From the NCBI GenBank assembly GCA_036227345.1, contig CP109468.1, positions 6,386,001-6,450,000 on the forward strand: a stretch of DNA of 64,000 nucleotides, given 5' to 3'. This stretch comes from Streptomyces sp. NBC_01463 (GTDB lineage: Bacteria; Actinomycetota; Actinomycetes; Streptomycetales; Streptomycetaceae). Made by a program: the position numbers and the translations under genes. Below the pieces are notes generated by a model. It worked only from the letters and a program-made list of their open reading frames with translations, was not told the origin of the DNA and ran no database searches. Of the stretch, positions 16,107 to 25,223 are shown piece by piece. Every line of letters begins with the position of its first letter. Positions within the stretch are counted from its first letter, which is position 1.

Positions 16107-17099
16107 CTAGGAACCCTTGGCCGACGTCAGGCCCGGCAGCCGGTTCAGCATGATCACCTTGCCCGTGCCTGCGCCCTTCTTCGGGACGTACACCAGCTGG
16201 CCCGAGATCCGCTCCTTGGTGAGCGTGCTCCGCACCTCACCGGTCAGCAGCGCCTCGACGTCCCGGCTGACCGTCGGGCGCAGCCCTTGCGCCGCGGTCT
16301 GCTGCTCGAAGTGCTTGCTGCTGAAGAAGACCAGTGCGCCGCCGTCGTCCGTCTCCAGGGCGAGCGGCGCGAACAGGCCGCTGTTCAGCGGCTGGTCGAT
16401 GTACTGGTACGAGAAACCCGCCCGCCGCGTGTTCAGCCGGCTCTGGCGCCAGACCGAGGTGGCCGTGCCGGGGGCGAACGCGTCCGGCGTCCCCTTTTGC
16501 AGGTAGCCCGTGTACTGCGCGCCCAGGTCCTTCGGGGCGACCGCCAGTCCGGGCCCGTCCGCCGCCACCGGCTTCGCCCGGCCCTCGTCGTCCTTAGCGA
16601 AGTCGGGGATCCGGGACGGGGCGACGACCGCGAGATAGGCGGCCTTCCAGCCCTGGCCGGGGCCGGACTTGACGAAGGCGAACAGCCAGCGGGTGTCCAG
16701 CTTCCCGCCGTCCTGGTCACGGTTGGAGTCGGTGTCCGCGAGGAACCACCGCGGCCAGCCCGCCTTCTCGGGGATGACGTAGGTGGCGTCGGTCAGCTCC
16801 AGCGGCCGGTGGTTCGCGTTGCCGTCCGGATTGTTCTTCTGCCGGGCCCGCAGACCCGCCTGGTTGACCGCGCCGAGCGCACCGGTGACCTCGTCCTCGT
16901 CCAGCGCGGGGTCGTAGGCCTTGTCCGCCGCGTTGTACGCGGCGGTGAAGTTCTTCAGGGCCTGCGCGGCCTCAGACCGCGTCGCCGCCGGGACGACTTC
17001 CAGCTCGCCGTGCACCGTCACGCACCCGCTCGCCGTCATGCTCAGCACCGTCGCTGCCGCGAGCCCCGTCGCCAGCCGAACCGGCCTCAGGCTTTTCAT
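16107..17099 (-). CDS. Lipoprotein of the efe operon
   Basis: A 330-residue lipoprotein. The signal (MKSLRPVRLATGL, hydrophobic core) ends in the lipobox TASGC, with Cys at about 26. The mature part has no domain I recognise; it contains WRQSRLNTRRAGF, LALETDDGGALVFFSSKHFEQQT and a Lys-rich end, typical of Streptomyces extracytoplasmic lipoproteins. It is last in the efeO-efeB-efeU run and its first 128 bases lie inside the efeU reading frame, shifted by one. GGAAAG precedes the ATG by 6-7 bases. Position suggests a role with iron uptake, but this is inference only. Confidence 0.78.
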   Translation of the reverse strand: MKSLRPVRLATGLAAATVLSMTASGCVTVHGELEVVPAATRSEAAQALKNFTAAYNAADKAYDPALDEDEVTGALGAVNQAGLRARQKNNPDGNANHRPLELTDATYVIPEKAGWPRWFLADTDSNRDQDGGKLDTRWLFAFVKSGPGQGWKAAYLAVVAPSRIPDFAKDDEGRAKPVAADGPGLAVAPKDLGAQYTGYLQKGTPDAFAPGTATSVWRQSRLNTRRAGFSYQYIDQPLNSGLFAPLALETDDGGALVFFSSKHFEQQTAAQGLRPTVSRDVEALLTGEVRSTLTKERISGQLVYVPKKGAGTGKVIMLNRLPGLTSAKGS

Positions 17100-17943
17100 C
17101 CGTTGCTTTCCGCGCCTTCTGATCCGTCGCCCCCACTGACCGTCCGAACCCTACCGGGGACAGGAACAGCGCGAGGGTGGGGATCAGATACAGCGCCCAC
17201 ACCGTGATCTGGAGAACGGTCGGATCCGGCTGGAAGTTGAACGTCCCCTTCAGCAGCGTGCCGTACCAGCTGTCCGGCGGAATCGTGGCGCTGATGTCGA
17301 ACGCCCGGTTCTGCAGCCCGCCGATGAACTCCGCCTCCTGCAAGTCGTGGACTCCGTAGGCGAGTACACCCGCCGCGACGACCACCAGCATGCCGCCGGT
17401 CCAGGTGAAGAACTTCGCGAGGTTGATCTGCAGCGCACCGCGGTAGAACAGCCAGCCCAGCACCACGGCCGACAGGATGCCGAGCAGCGCGCCGATCATC
17501 GGATGCCAGCCGTCGTCCGCCGCGTGCACCGCACGCCACACGAACAGCGAGGTCTCCAGCCCCTCCCGGCCCACCGCCAGCAACGCCGTGGCGACCAGCG
17601 CACCGGTCCCCATCGCGAGCGCCGCGTCGAGCTTGCCGTGCAGCTCCGCCTTCAGGTGCCGGGCGGTGCGCCGCATCCAGAAGACCATCCAGGTGACCAG
17701 GCCCACCGAGAGGACCGACAGCGAACCGCCCAGCGCCTCCTGGGCCTTGAACGTCATCTCCTGCGAACCGAATTCGAGACCGGCGCCGAAGGCCAGGCTG
17801 ACGACGACGGCGATGGCGACACCGATCCAGATCGGCAGCAGCCTGCTCCGGTTGCCGGTCTTCACCAGGTACGCGATGAGAATGCAGACGACCAGGCTGG
17901 CTTCGAGCCCTTCGCGCAGGCCGATCAGGTAGTTACTGAACAC
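16972..17943 (-). CDS. efeU: EfeU/FTR1-type iron permease
   Basis: A 323-residue membrane permease of the oxidase-dependent iron transporter family. Both iron-binding motifs are present: REGLEAS near residue 9 and REGLETS near 128. About seven hydrophobic segments precede residue 275. EfeU imports iron with EfeO and EfeB. The GTG start has AAAGGGA upstream. The last 45 residues are Gly/Asp/Arg-rich and are read through the start of the lipoprotein gene. They look like out-of-frame sequence, so the tail may be a recent extension or reflect a base error. Confidence 0.92.
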   Translation of the reverse strand: MFSNYLIGLREGLEASLVVCILIAYLVKTGNRSRLLPIWIGVAIAVVVSLAFGAGLEFGSQEMTFKAQEALGGSLSVLSVGLVTWMVFWMRRTARHLKAELHGKLDAALAMGTGALVATALLAVGREGLETSLFVWRAVHAADDGWHPMIGALLGILSAVVLGWLFYRGALQINLAKFFTWTGGMLVVVAAGVLAYGVHDLQEAEFIGGLQNRAFDISATIPPDSWYGTLLKGTFNFQPDPTVLQITVWALYLIPTLALFLSPVGFGRSVGATDQKARKATDEKPEAGSAGDGARGSDGAEHDGERVRDGARRAGSRPGGDAV

Positions 17944-17973
17944 GTCTCGGTTCCCTTTCCGCTTCGAGTCCCG

Positions 17974-19248
17974 TTACGAGAACAGCGCCCGGCCCCACCA
18001 GTCGTCCGTGTCCCGGACGCCCGGCGGGACGGCGAAGTGCGCCGAACCCACGTGCTGGATGTACTCGTTGAGTGCGTCGTGTGCCGCCAGGCGCCGCTGC
18101 AGCGGTACGAACGCCGTGCGGGTGTCGCGCTGGTAGGCGAGGAAGAACAGCCCGGCGTCGAGCCGGCCCAGGCCGTCCGTGCCGTCGGTGAAGGAGTAGC
18201 CGCGCCGCAGGATCGTCGCCCCGTCGTTGGTGTCGGGGTGCGCGAGGCGTACATGGGCGGTCGGCAGCATCGCCTTCAGGAACGGCTCGTCGCGTTCCTT
18301 CGCCTTTCCGACCGGGGCGCCCTCGCCCTTGTCGCGGCCGAAGACGTCCTCCTGCTCCTGCAGTCCGGTCCGGTCCCAGGTCTCGATGTGCATCCGGATG
18401 CGCCGGGCCACCAGGTACGAACCCCCGGCCATCCAGCCGGCGTCCTTCCCGTCGGCCCACACGTGCCGGTCCAGGGCCGCGGTGTCGGTGCCGGAGATGT
18501 TCCGGGTGCCGTCCTTGAAGCCCATCATGTTGCGCGGGGTCTGGGCGTCGGGCGTCGTCGACGAGGTCTTGCCGAAGCCCAGCTGGGACCAGCGGATCGC
18601 GGTGCGGCCCATGCCGATCCTGGCGAGGTTGCGGATGGCGTGCACCGCCACCTGCGGGTCGTCCGCACAGGCCTGGACACACAGGTCGCCGCCGCTGCGG
18701 GCCCGGTCGAGGTTGTCGCCCGGGAACTTCGGCAGGTCGACGAGCGCGCCGGGGCGCCGGTCCTCCAGGCCGAAGCGGCCCTTCGCGAACAGGGACGGGC
18801 CGAAGCCGACGGTCAGCGTCAGCCGGGACGGCCTGAGGCCGAGCGCCTCGCCCGTATCGTCCGGCGGCGCCTCGGCCAGGCCCCCGTAGGCGCCGTCGCC
18901 GACCGCGTGCCCGGCCGTCATCCGCTCGGCCGCCCGGGTCCACTCCTTGAGCAGCGCGACCAGTTCGGCCCGGTCCTCCGTCGTGACGTCGAACGCGGCG
19001 AAGTGCAGCCGGTCCTGGACGGCGGTGGCGATCCCGGCCTGGTGCGCCCCGTGGAACGGCACCGCGGCGCCGCTGTCCGCGGCGGTCACGGCGGTGTCCC
19101 CGGACCGCACCGCGGCCGCGGTACCGCCGGCCACCGCGGCACCGAGCGCGAGCCCGGCGCCGCCCCAGCCGAGCAGCGCCCGCCGCGAGGGGGCACGGCC
19201 GGGGGTCCCGGCGGCGTCGCCGGTCGGCTGCTGATCCTGCTCGGACAT
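17974..19248 (-). CDS. efeB: EfeB deferrochelatase / DyP-type peroxidase
   Basis: A 424-residue Tat-exported heme peroxidase. A twin-arginine signal (SRRALLGWGGAG) covers the first 50 residues. The DyP signature GFKDGTRN (GxxDG motif) is present, as are HAIRNLARIGMGR and a C-terminal GLFFLAYQRD. EfeB oxidises ferrous iron or removes iron from heme while leaving the porphyrin, feeding EfeU. The ATG at 19248 begins the signal and has GAGGT upstream; longer readings run through efeO. It lies between efeO (23 bases) and efeU (30 bases) on the same strand, one operon. Confidence 0.93.
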   Translation of the reverse strand: MSEQDQQPTGDAAGTPGRAPSRRALLGWGGAGLALGAAVAGGTAAAVRSGDTAVTAADSGAAVPFHGAHQAGIATAVQDRLHFAAFDVTTEDRAELVALLKEWTRAAERMTAGHAVGDGAYGGLAEAPPDDTGEALGLRPSRLTLTVGFGPSLFAKGRFGLEDRRPGALVDLPKFPGDNLDRARSGGDLCVQACADDPQVAVHAIRNLARIGMGRTAIRWSQLGFGKTSSTTPDAQTPRNMMGFKDGTRNISGTDTAALDRHVWADGKDAGWMAGGSYLVARRIRMHIETWDRTGLQEQEDVFGRDKGEGAPVGKAKERDEPFLKAMLPTAHVRLAHPDTNDGATILRRGYSFTDGTDGLGRLDAGLFFLAYQRDTRTAFVPLQRRLAAHDALNEYIQHVGSAHFAVPPGVRDTDDWWGRALFS

Positions 19249-19271
19249 GCCCGGGACCTCTTTCCGGCCGG

Positions 19272-20408
19272 TTACTTCGTCACCGCTGCGGCGAGCCGGG
19301 AGAGCGGCTCGGCCAGCGCGTTGACCGCGTCGGACAGCTCCTTGCGGTCCGCCTTGCCGACCTTCTCGTACGAGGTGAAGGCGTAGGAGCTCTTGTCCTC
19401 GCGGTACTTGTCGAGCAGCGTGTTCAGAGCCGCGAACCGCTTGTCCAGGGTGGCGGTCAGCGCCGCGTCGTTCTTCGACGCGATCGGCTTCAGCAGCTGG
19501 TAGGACTGCTCCGCGCCCTCGACGTTGGCCTTGAAGTCGACCAGGTCGGTGTGGCTGTAGCGCTCCTCCTCGCCGGTCACCTTGCCGGTCGCCACCTCGT
19601 CGAGGAGCTCCTTGGCACCGTTGGCCATCGAGGTCGGGGTGATGTCCGCCGTGCCGACCCGCTTCTGCCAGTCGAGCAGGTCCTTGTGGAGGGTCGGCGC
19701 GAGGGCCTTCTCCTCGGCGCCCAGCTTCTTGTCCTGCCACAGCGCCTTCTCCAGGCGGTGCCAGCCGGTCCACTTCTGGCCGTCCTCCAGGCCGTCCGCG
19801 CGGACGTCGACCTTCGGGTCGATGTCACCGAAGGACTCGGCGACCGGCTCGGTGCGCTCCCAGCCGATCCGGGAGTCGGCGTACGCCTTCTTCGCGGCCT
19901 CCAGGTCGCCGGCGGCGACGGCGTCCGTGAAGACCTTGACCTTCGGCAGGGTCTCGTCGGCCTGCGCCTGGACGTAGGTGCGGTAGGCGGCGACGGCCTT
20001 GTCCATCTCGGGGCTGCGCTTGGCCGCCTTGCCGCCGCTGACCTCGATCTTCTGCCGGATGCCGTGGCCCTTCATACCGGGCTTGCAGGCGATCTCGTAC
20101 GAACCGGCCTTGATCTCGGCCGTGATGGTGGCCTTGGTGCCCGGGCCGATGTTCTCCCGCTCGGCCACGATGCGGTCGTCCGGGAACAGGACGTAGACCT
20201 CGGTGACCTTGGAGCCCTTGTTCTGGACGGCCAGTTCGACGTGACCGGCCGGCAGCTTCGTCTTCGACACGTCGCAGGAGTCGTCCTTGGCGACGACCTG
20301 GACGGCGCCCTCGCCCTTGCCGTCGCTCTTCTCGGCGCAGCCCGTGACAGCGGTCAGAGCGGCCACGGTGGCGGCAGCGGTGACGACGGAGAAACGAACG
20401 GCTCGCAT
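19272..20408 (-). CDS. efeO: EfeO iron-binding lipoprotein
   Basis: A 378-residue EfeO. Signal peptide ends in the lipobox AVTGC (Cys at about 24). Residues about 35-125 form a cupredoxin-like domain and about 130-378 the M75/imelysin domain with GWHRLEKALW, the HxxE metal motif. EfeO binds iron (or copper in the cupredoxin part) outside the membrane and passes it to EfeU. It is first in the operon efeO-efeB-efeU-lipoprotein, and an iron box lies about 90 bases upstream. Confidence 0.93.
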   Translation of the reverse strand: MRAVRFSVVTAAATVAALTAVTGCAEKSDGKGEGAVQVVAKDDSCDVSKTKLPAGHVELAVQNKGSKVTEVYVLFPDDRIVAERENIGPGTKATITAEIKAGSYEIACKPGMKGHGIRQKIEVSGGKAAKRSPEMDKAVAAYRTYVQAQADETLPKVKVFTDAVAAGDLEAAKKAYADSRIGWERTEPVAESFGDIDPKVDVRADGLEDGQKWTGWHRLEKALWQDKKLGAEEKALAPTLHKDLLDWQKRVGTADITPTSMANGAKELLDEVATGKVTGEEERYSHTDLVDFKANVEGAEQSYQLLKPIASKNDAALTATLDKRFAALNTLLDKYREDKSSYAFTSYEKVGKADRKELSDAVNALAEPLSRLAAAVTK

Positions 20409-20497
20409 ACGGGCTCCACATGAGGACGAAGGAGGAGGATGGGGATGAGGGGAGAGCGGAAACGCGGCCGGACGGAGCCGGGTGAGGCGGACCTAAC

Positions 20498-20516
20498 TTA
20501 ACCGAGGCTTACCTGA
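20498..20516 (-). promoter_or_regulatory. Iron box (DmdR1/IdeR type) before efeO
   Basis: TTAACCGAGGCTTACCTGA matches 14 of 19 positions of the Streptomyces iron-box consensus as I remember it (TTAGGTTAGGCTCACCTAA). It sits upstream of efeO, so the efe operon should be repressed when iron is plentiful. Confidence 0.65.
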
Positions 20517-20618
20517 CCGATACCCCTCCGTGCAGTGATTCAACTCTCACTGGGGACGCACAGGAACGGGGGGATCACGGTCGACCCATGAGCGAACCCG
20601 TAACGGGTCAAGCGAGGG

Positions 20619-21458
20619 TCAAGAGGCCCGGTCCGGCACGACGAGGGGCACCCCGGTCCGCGGATGCGGGAACACCTCGACGGGCTGCCGGTAGACCCCG
20701 CTGAGCATCGCGCTCGTGAACACCTCGGCCGGCGGGCCCGCCACCGAGATCCGCCCGTCGTGCAGCACCGCGGTCCGGTCCGCGTACGCGGCCGCGAGCC
20801 CCAGATCGTGCAGGACGACGACGACCGCGTCCCCGGCGGCGGCGCGCTCCCGGCAGATCCGCAGCACCAGTTCCTGGTGGCGCAGGTCGAGCGCGGCCGT
20901 CGGCTCGTCGAGCAGCAGCAGCGGGGCGCGCTGCGCCAGCACCCGGGCCAGCGCGACCCGGGCCCGCTCGCCGCCGGAGAGCGCGGAGAAGGGGCGCGCG
21001 GCGAACTCGGTGACCTCGGTGGCGGCCATCGCCGCGCGGACCGCGGGGTCGTCCTCGTCCGCCCGGTCCGTCCCGGCCCAGGGCGCCCGCCCCATCCGGA
21101 CGACGTCCTCCACGGGGAACGGGAAGGAGAGCGCGGCGGACTGCGGCAGCACGGCCCGGCGCAGGGCCAGTTCGGGCGCGGACCAGGCGGTGACCGGGCG
21201 CCCGTCGATCCGTACCTCCCCGCCCTGGGCGGGCAGGTCGGCGGCGAGCGCGGCCAGCAGGGTCGACTTGCCGGCCCCGTTCGGGCCGACGAGCGCCAGC
21301 ACCTCGCCCGCGTGGGCCGTCAGGTCGATGGAGCCGAGCACCTGCCGCCCGCCCAGGCGGACCCGCAGCCCGCGCGCCTCGGCGAGCGGGTCGCCGGGGG
21401 AGACGGGCACGGGCAGGGTCCGCCCCCGTACCGCGAAGAGGTTCCGCAGCGTCCTCAT
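20619..21458 (-). CDS. hmuV: Heme ABC importer ATPase
   Basis: A 279-residue ABC ATPase of the heme/siderophore import type. Walker A is GPNGAGKST, the signature LSGGERARVALAR and Walker B LLLLDEPTAALD, followed by VVVVLHDLGLAAAYADR. FPFPVEDVVRMGRAPW is wording typical of HmuV. The ATG overlaps the permease stop (ATGA), and this start removes the shadow reading through hmuU. Third gene of hmuT-hmuU-hmuV, it powers heme uptake. Confidence 0.93.
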   Translation of the reverse strand: MRTLRNLFAVRGRTLPVPVSPGDPLAEARGLRVRLGGRQVLGSIDLTAHAGEVLALVGPNGAGKSTLLAALAADLPAQGGEVRIDGRPVTAWSAPELALRRAVLPQSAALSFPFPVEDVVRMGRAPWAGTDRADEDDPAVRAAMAATEVTEFAARPFSALSGGERARVALARVLAQRAPLLLLDEPTAALDLRHQELVLRICRERAAAGDAVVVVLHDLGLAAAYADRTAVLHDGRISVAGPPAEVFTSAMLSGVYRQPVEVFPHPRTGVPLVVPDRAS

Positions 21459-22531
21459 GCCCAACCACCTTGCTTGCGACGGGTCCTGCGCAGCAGCCAG
21501 AAGAAGAACGGGCTGCCGAAGAGCGCGGTCAGTACGCCGAGCGGCAGCTCGGCCGGGTCGGCGACGGTCCGGGCAGCGAGGTCGCCGGCGACGAGCACCA
21601 GCGCGCCGCCCAGCGCGCTGCCGGGCACCAGGAAGCGGTGGCCGGGACCGTTCGCCATCCGCAGCAGGTGCGGCACCAGCAGTCCCACGAACGAGATGAT
21701 CCCGGCGACCGCCACAGCGGCGGCGGTCAGCAGCGCCACCACGAGCACCAGCACCATGCGCAGCCGTTCGACGTCGACCCCGAGGTGCCGGGCGGGCCGC
21801 TCGCCGAGCGCCAGCAGGTCCAGCTTCCGGGCATAGAACGGAGCGATGACGAGGCCGAGGACCGCGCACGGCAGCACGGCCAGCACCTTGGGCCAGGTGG
21901 CCTGGGCCAGTGAGCCGAGCTGCCAGAAGGTGATCTGGGTGATCTGCGCGTTGTCGGCGAAGAAGATGAACAGGCCGATCAGGGCGCCCGCGAAGGCGTT
22001 GACGGCGATGCCGGTGAGGATCAGCGTCACCACCTCCGTCCGGCCGCCCGACCGCGACAGCGCGTACACCAGCAGGACGGTGAGCAGTCCGGCGACGAAC
22101 GCGCAGACGGTGATGGTCCAGTTGCCGAAGAAGCTCAGCCCCAGCGCGATCGAGGCGACCGCGCCGACCGCCGCCCCCGCGGAGATCCCGATGACGCCGG
22201 GCTCGGCGAGCGGATTGCCGAACACGCCCTGCATCAGTGCCCCCGCGCAGCCGAGCGAGGCGCCGACCAGCAGCGCGAGGACGACCCTCGGCAGCCGTAC
22301 GTTCCACAGGACGCTCTCGCCGACCCGGTCCAGGGCGTGACCGCCCAGCCCGATCCGGTGCTGGACGGAGCCGAGGACGTCGCCGAGCGGGATGCTGTAC
22401 GCGCCGAGCCCGGCGGACAGCAGGCAGCACACGACCAGGGCGGCGAGCAGTCCGGCGGTCAGGGTGACGGCCGTGGAGCGGCGCGCGCGGGGGACCGCCC
22501 GGCCGGCGGATGCCTCGTGTGCGGTGGTCAC
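21455..22531 (-). CDS. hmuU: Heme ABC importer permease (FecCD family)
   Basis: A 358-residue permease with about ten membrane segments. Family wording includes RLPRVVLALLVGASLGCAG, MQGVFGNPLAEPGVIGISAGA and FVGLLVPHLLR. Its start overlaps the hmuT stop and its stop overlaps the hmuV start, so the three are translationally coupled. It forms the membrane channel for heme delivered by HmuT. Confidence 0.93.
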   Translation of the reverse strand: MTTAHEASAGRAVPRARRSTAVTLTAGLLAALVVCCLLSAGLGAYSIPLGDVLGSVQHRIGLGGHALDRVGESVLWNVRLPRVVLALLVGASLGCAGALMQGVFGNPLAEPGVIGISAGAAVGAVASIALGLSFFGNWTITVCAFVAGLLTVLLVYALSRSGGRTEVVTLILTGIAVNAFAGALIGLFIFFADNAQITQITFWQLGSLAQATWPKVLAVLPCAVLGLVIAPFYARKLDLLALGERPARHLGVDVERLRMVLVLVVALLTAAAVAVAGIISFVGLLVPHLLRMANGPGHRFLVPGSALGGALVLVAGDLAARTVADPAELPLGVLTALFGSPFFFWLLRRTRRKQGGWA

Positions 22532-23607
22532 TTGGCCGCACCGTCCCCGGGGTAGAGCTGGGCGACCAGTTCGCTCAGCACCCGGTCGGTGCGCGGCCCG
22601 TAGTTCAGCAGCACTCCGTCGTCGACCGAGACGATCCGCCGGTCCATCCCGGCCGGGGTCTCGGCGACGCCCGGAATCTTCACCAGCCCGTCGACGCCGC
22701 CGACCGAGTCGAGCCCCTTCGTCATCACGAGGATCGCGTCGGGCGCCGCCTTGGCCAGGGCTTCGCTGGTGATGGCGGTGAAGTCCTTCTTCAGCCCGGA
22801 CGCCTTGCCCGCGTCCACGGCGCCCGCCGCTTCGAGCAGCGAACTCGCCCCGGACTCCCGGCCGCCCAGCAGATAGACGGAGGCGGAGCCGCGCAGATAG
22901 AGGAAGGCGACGCGCGGCCTCCCGGCGCCGCCGGCCGGTGCGGGGACGGACTTCCGTACGGCGTCGATACGGTCCCGGGTGCGCTCGGTGAGCTCGTCGC
23001 CGGACTCCGGTACGCCGAGGGCTGCGGCCACCGTGTCGATCCGGCGGCCGACGTCGGAGAGTTCCTTGGCCGGTTCGACGACCACGAGCGGAATGCCGGC
23101 GTCCCGGATCTGGCCGATGGCCTCGGCCGGTCCGGTCGTGGTGTCGGCGAGGACGACGGTGGGCCGCAGCGACAGGACGCTCTCCGCCGACACGTCATGG
23201 GCCCGGGTCACCACGGGGAGCTTCGCCGCCTGTTCGAAGGTGGCGGTGATGTCGCGGGCCACGACCTGCTTTCCGAGGCCGAGCGTGAAGACGATCTCGC
23301 TCAGGCTGCCGGTCAGCGGCACGATCCGGTCCGCCGAGGTGATCGTGGTCCGCTTCCCGTCCGCCGACGTCACCGTGACGGGCAGCCGCGGTGCGGGCGT
23401 GCCGGTCAGCGGCTCGATCCGGTCGGTGTCCGCGGCCGCCGGGGTCCCGGCGCCCGCCGTCCTCGCCACGGGAGCCCCGGTGTCCCCGCAGCCGGCCAGT
23501 ACCAGGGCCGAGGCCAGGGCGAGGGCTGCCGTCAGGGCGCCGGTGCGCCGGCGTCCCGGTCGCGCGGTGTCCCGGCCCGGTGGGGCGACGTCCTGCGAGA
23601 TGCGCAC
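22528..23607 (-). CDS. hmuT: Heme-binding lipoprotein of the HmuTUV importer
   Basis: A 359-residue periplasmic-binding-type lipoprotein. An Arg-rich N region precedes the hydrophobic core and the lipobox VLAGC (Cys at about 40). The mature part has the class III binding fold: DRIVPLTGSLSEIVFTLGLG, ARDITATFE, LRPTVVLADTTTG and a C-terminal IVSVDDGVLLNYGPRT. This wording is typical of HmuT heme binders. The gene is first of the hmu operon and divergent from an HtaA gene across an iron box. Confidence 0.9.
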   Translation of the reverse strand: MRISQDVAPPGRDTARPGRRRTGALTAALALASALVLAGCGDTGAPVARTAGAGTPAAADTDRIEPLTGTPAPRLPVTVTSADGKRTTITSADRIVPLTGSLSEIVFTLGLGKQVVARDITATFEQAAKLPVVTRAHDVSAESVLSLRPTVVLADTTTGPAEAIGQIRDAGIPLVVVEPAKELSDVGRRIDTVAAALGVPESGDELTERTRDRIDAVRKSVPAPAGGAGRPRVAFLYLRGSASVYLLGGRESGASSLLEAAGAVDAGKASGLKKDFTAITSEALAKAAPDAILVMTKGLDSVGGVDGLVKIPGVAETPAGMDRRIVSVDDGVLLNYGPRTDRVLSELVAQLYPGDGAAK

Positions 23608-23698
23608 TGGGCACCGTCCTGTCGTTCTGCGGCGTGCAGTTGATGGGAGATTGCGAGAAATGTGACGGAAAGGGGTACCGACACAAGATGTACATACC

Positions 23699-23717
23699 TT
23701 AGGTTAGCCTTACCTCA
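23699..23717. promoter_or_regulatory. Iron box between hmuT and the first HtaA gene
   Basis: TTAGGTTAGCCTTACCTCA matches 16 of 19 positions of the iron-box consensus, the best of the three here. It lies 92 bases before hmuT (minus) and 24 before the HtaA gene (plus) and could control both. Confidence 0.8.
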
Positions 23718-23740
23718 TCTTCTAGACCTCGGAGGGGTCC

Positions 23741-25150
23741 ATGCCGCCGTACCGACCTGCCCGCGCGCTCGCCGTCGCGCTTCTCGCGGTCCTGCTGGGA
23801 GCCCTGCTCCCGGCGGCCACCGCGCAAGCGGCGAACCGTACGGTGCAGGGCGGCCGCCTGGACTGGGGCATCAAGTCCTCGTTCCAGAGCTACGTCACGG
23901 GCCCCATCGCGCAAGGCAGTTGGAGCCTGACGGGCGGCGCCGCCACGGTCGGCGGCAGCCAGTTCCGCTTCCACTCCGCGACCGGTTCCTACGATCCGGC
24001 GAGCGGCGCCTTCCGGGCCGGCTTCTCGGGCGGTGTGCACTTCACCGGGCACAAGAAGCCCGACGGCGGCAACGAACTGGACCTCACCATCAGCCGTCCC
24101 ACCGTCCGGATCCAGGGCGGCAGCGGCACGGTGTACGCGGACATGGTCAGCAAGGACCGGGGGACCGGTCGCGTCACCTCCGCCGCCCAGGTCCCGCTGG
24201 CCACGCTCGGCCTGTCCGGGATCGACATGAGGGGCGGGGCCACCCCCGTGGCCCTCAACAACGTCCCGGCGACGCTGACCTCACAGGGCGCCAGGTCCTT
24301 CGCCGGCTACTACACGGCAGGCACCCCGCTGGACGCGGTCAGCCTCTCCGTGGACACCTCGGCCCCGGCGGGAAAGCCCGCCGCCTCGACCTCTCCCGGG
24401 CAGCCGAAGAGCAGCGCGAAGCCGAAGGAGACCGCGGGCCGCATCGAGGACGCCGCCGTCGACTGGGGCGTGCGCCGCACCTTCCGCGAGTACGTCACCG
24501 GCTCGATCGGCCGGGGGAAGTGGACCCTGGCCGGAGGCGCCCAGGACGGCGGAGCACTCTTCCGTTTCCCGAAGGGCACGGGCACGTACGACCCGGAGAA
24601 GCAGGCCCTGGCGGCGGACTTCGCGGGCAGTGTCCGCTTCGCCGGGGCGCACGGCCTCGATCTGACGCTCTCCCGGTTCGCGGTCGGGCTGAAGGCGGGC
24701 CGGGGCACGCTCAGCGCCGACGTCCGGAGCGACGGCGACACCCGCAGGGCCGTACCCCTCATCACCTTCACCGCCGAGGACTTCGCCCCGACGAACGGCC
24801 TCGCGGTCCTCACAGAGGCTCCCGCCACCCTGACCGCGGAGGGCGCCAAGGCCTTCGGCTCCCTCTACAAGGCGGGCACCGCGATGGACCCGGTCTCGCT
24901 CGCCGTGGCCGTCGAAGCGGCGGCGAAGCTGCCCGCCCTCCCCGACCTGGGCAGCGAACCCGTCCCCTCGGCGGAGCCGTCGGGCACCGCTCCGGCGAAG
25001 ACCACCGTGGCCGCGGCCACGGTGGCGGACGACACCTCGCACAGCTGGCTGTACGTGACCCTCGGCGGCGCCGGTGTGCTCGCCGCGGCAGCGGCCGGCG
25101 TGCTCTTCCTCGTACGCCGCAACCGCTCCACGACGCCCCCTGCTTCCTGA
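23741..25150 (+). CDS. HtaA-domain heme-binding surface protein, two domains, TM anchored
   Basis: A 469-residue secreted protein. Signal peptide 1-30 (cleavage near ATAQA). Two HtaA domains follow, about 33-205 (GGRLDWGIKSSFQSYVTGPIA) and about 235-400 (AAVDWGVRRTFREYVTGSIG), each with the W..K/R..F..YV pattern of HtaA heme binders. A Ser/Pro/Thr linker leads to a C-terminal membrane helix (about 435-457) and basic tail RRNRS. No LPxTG or LAxTG precedes the helix, so it is probably membrane anchored. GGAGGGG precedes the ATG. HtaA proteins take heme from hemoproteins and pass it to HmuT. Confidence 0.92.
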   Translation: MPPYRPARALAVALLAVLLGALLPAATAQAANRTVQGGRLDWGIKSSFQSYVTGPIAQGSWSLTGGAATVGGSQFRFHSATGSYDPASGAFRAGFSGGVHFTGHKKPDGGNELDLTISRPTVRIQGGSGTVYADMVSKDRGTGRVTSAAQVPLATLGLSGIDMRGGATPVALNNVPATLTSQGARSFAGYYTAGTPLDAVSLSVDTSAPAGKPAASTSPGQPKSSAKPKETAGRIEDAAVDWGVRRTFREYVTGSIGRGKWTLAGGAQDGGALFRFPKGTGTYDPEKQALAADFAGSVRFAGAHGLDLTLSRFAVGLKAGRGTLSADVRSDGDTRRAVPLITFTAEDFAPTNGLAVLTEAPATLTAEGAKAFGSLYKAGTAMDPVSLAVAVEAAAKLPALPDLGSEPVPSAEPSGTAPAKTTVAAATVADDTSHSWLYVTLGGAGVLAAAAAGVLFLVRRNRSTTPPAS

Positions 25151-25223
25151 CCCCCGCACCCCCCCTCCCTCCCCCCACACCACCCCCGTTGATCCCTGTT
25201 CATTCCTGAGGAGACCCCCGACC

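Noticed and set aside
17974..19773. A 599-residue EfeB with long N terminus
   Set aside because: The Tat signal begins at 19248 with its own ribosome site; the extra part is a shadow of efeO.
20619..22541. A 640-residue fusion reading ending in HmuV
   Set aside because: The upstream half reads through hmuU in another frame and has no protein-like motifs. HmuV starts at 21458 with an ATGA overlap.
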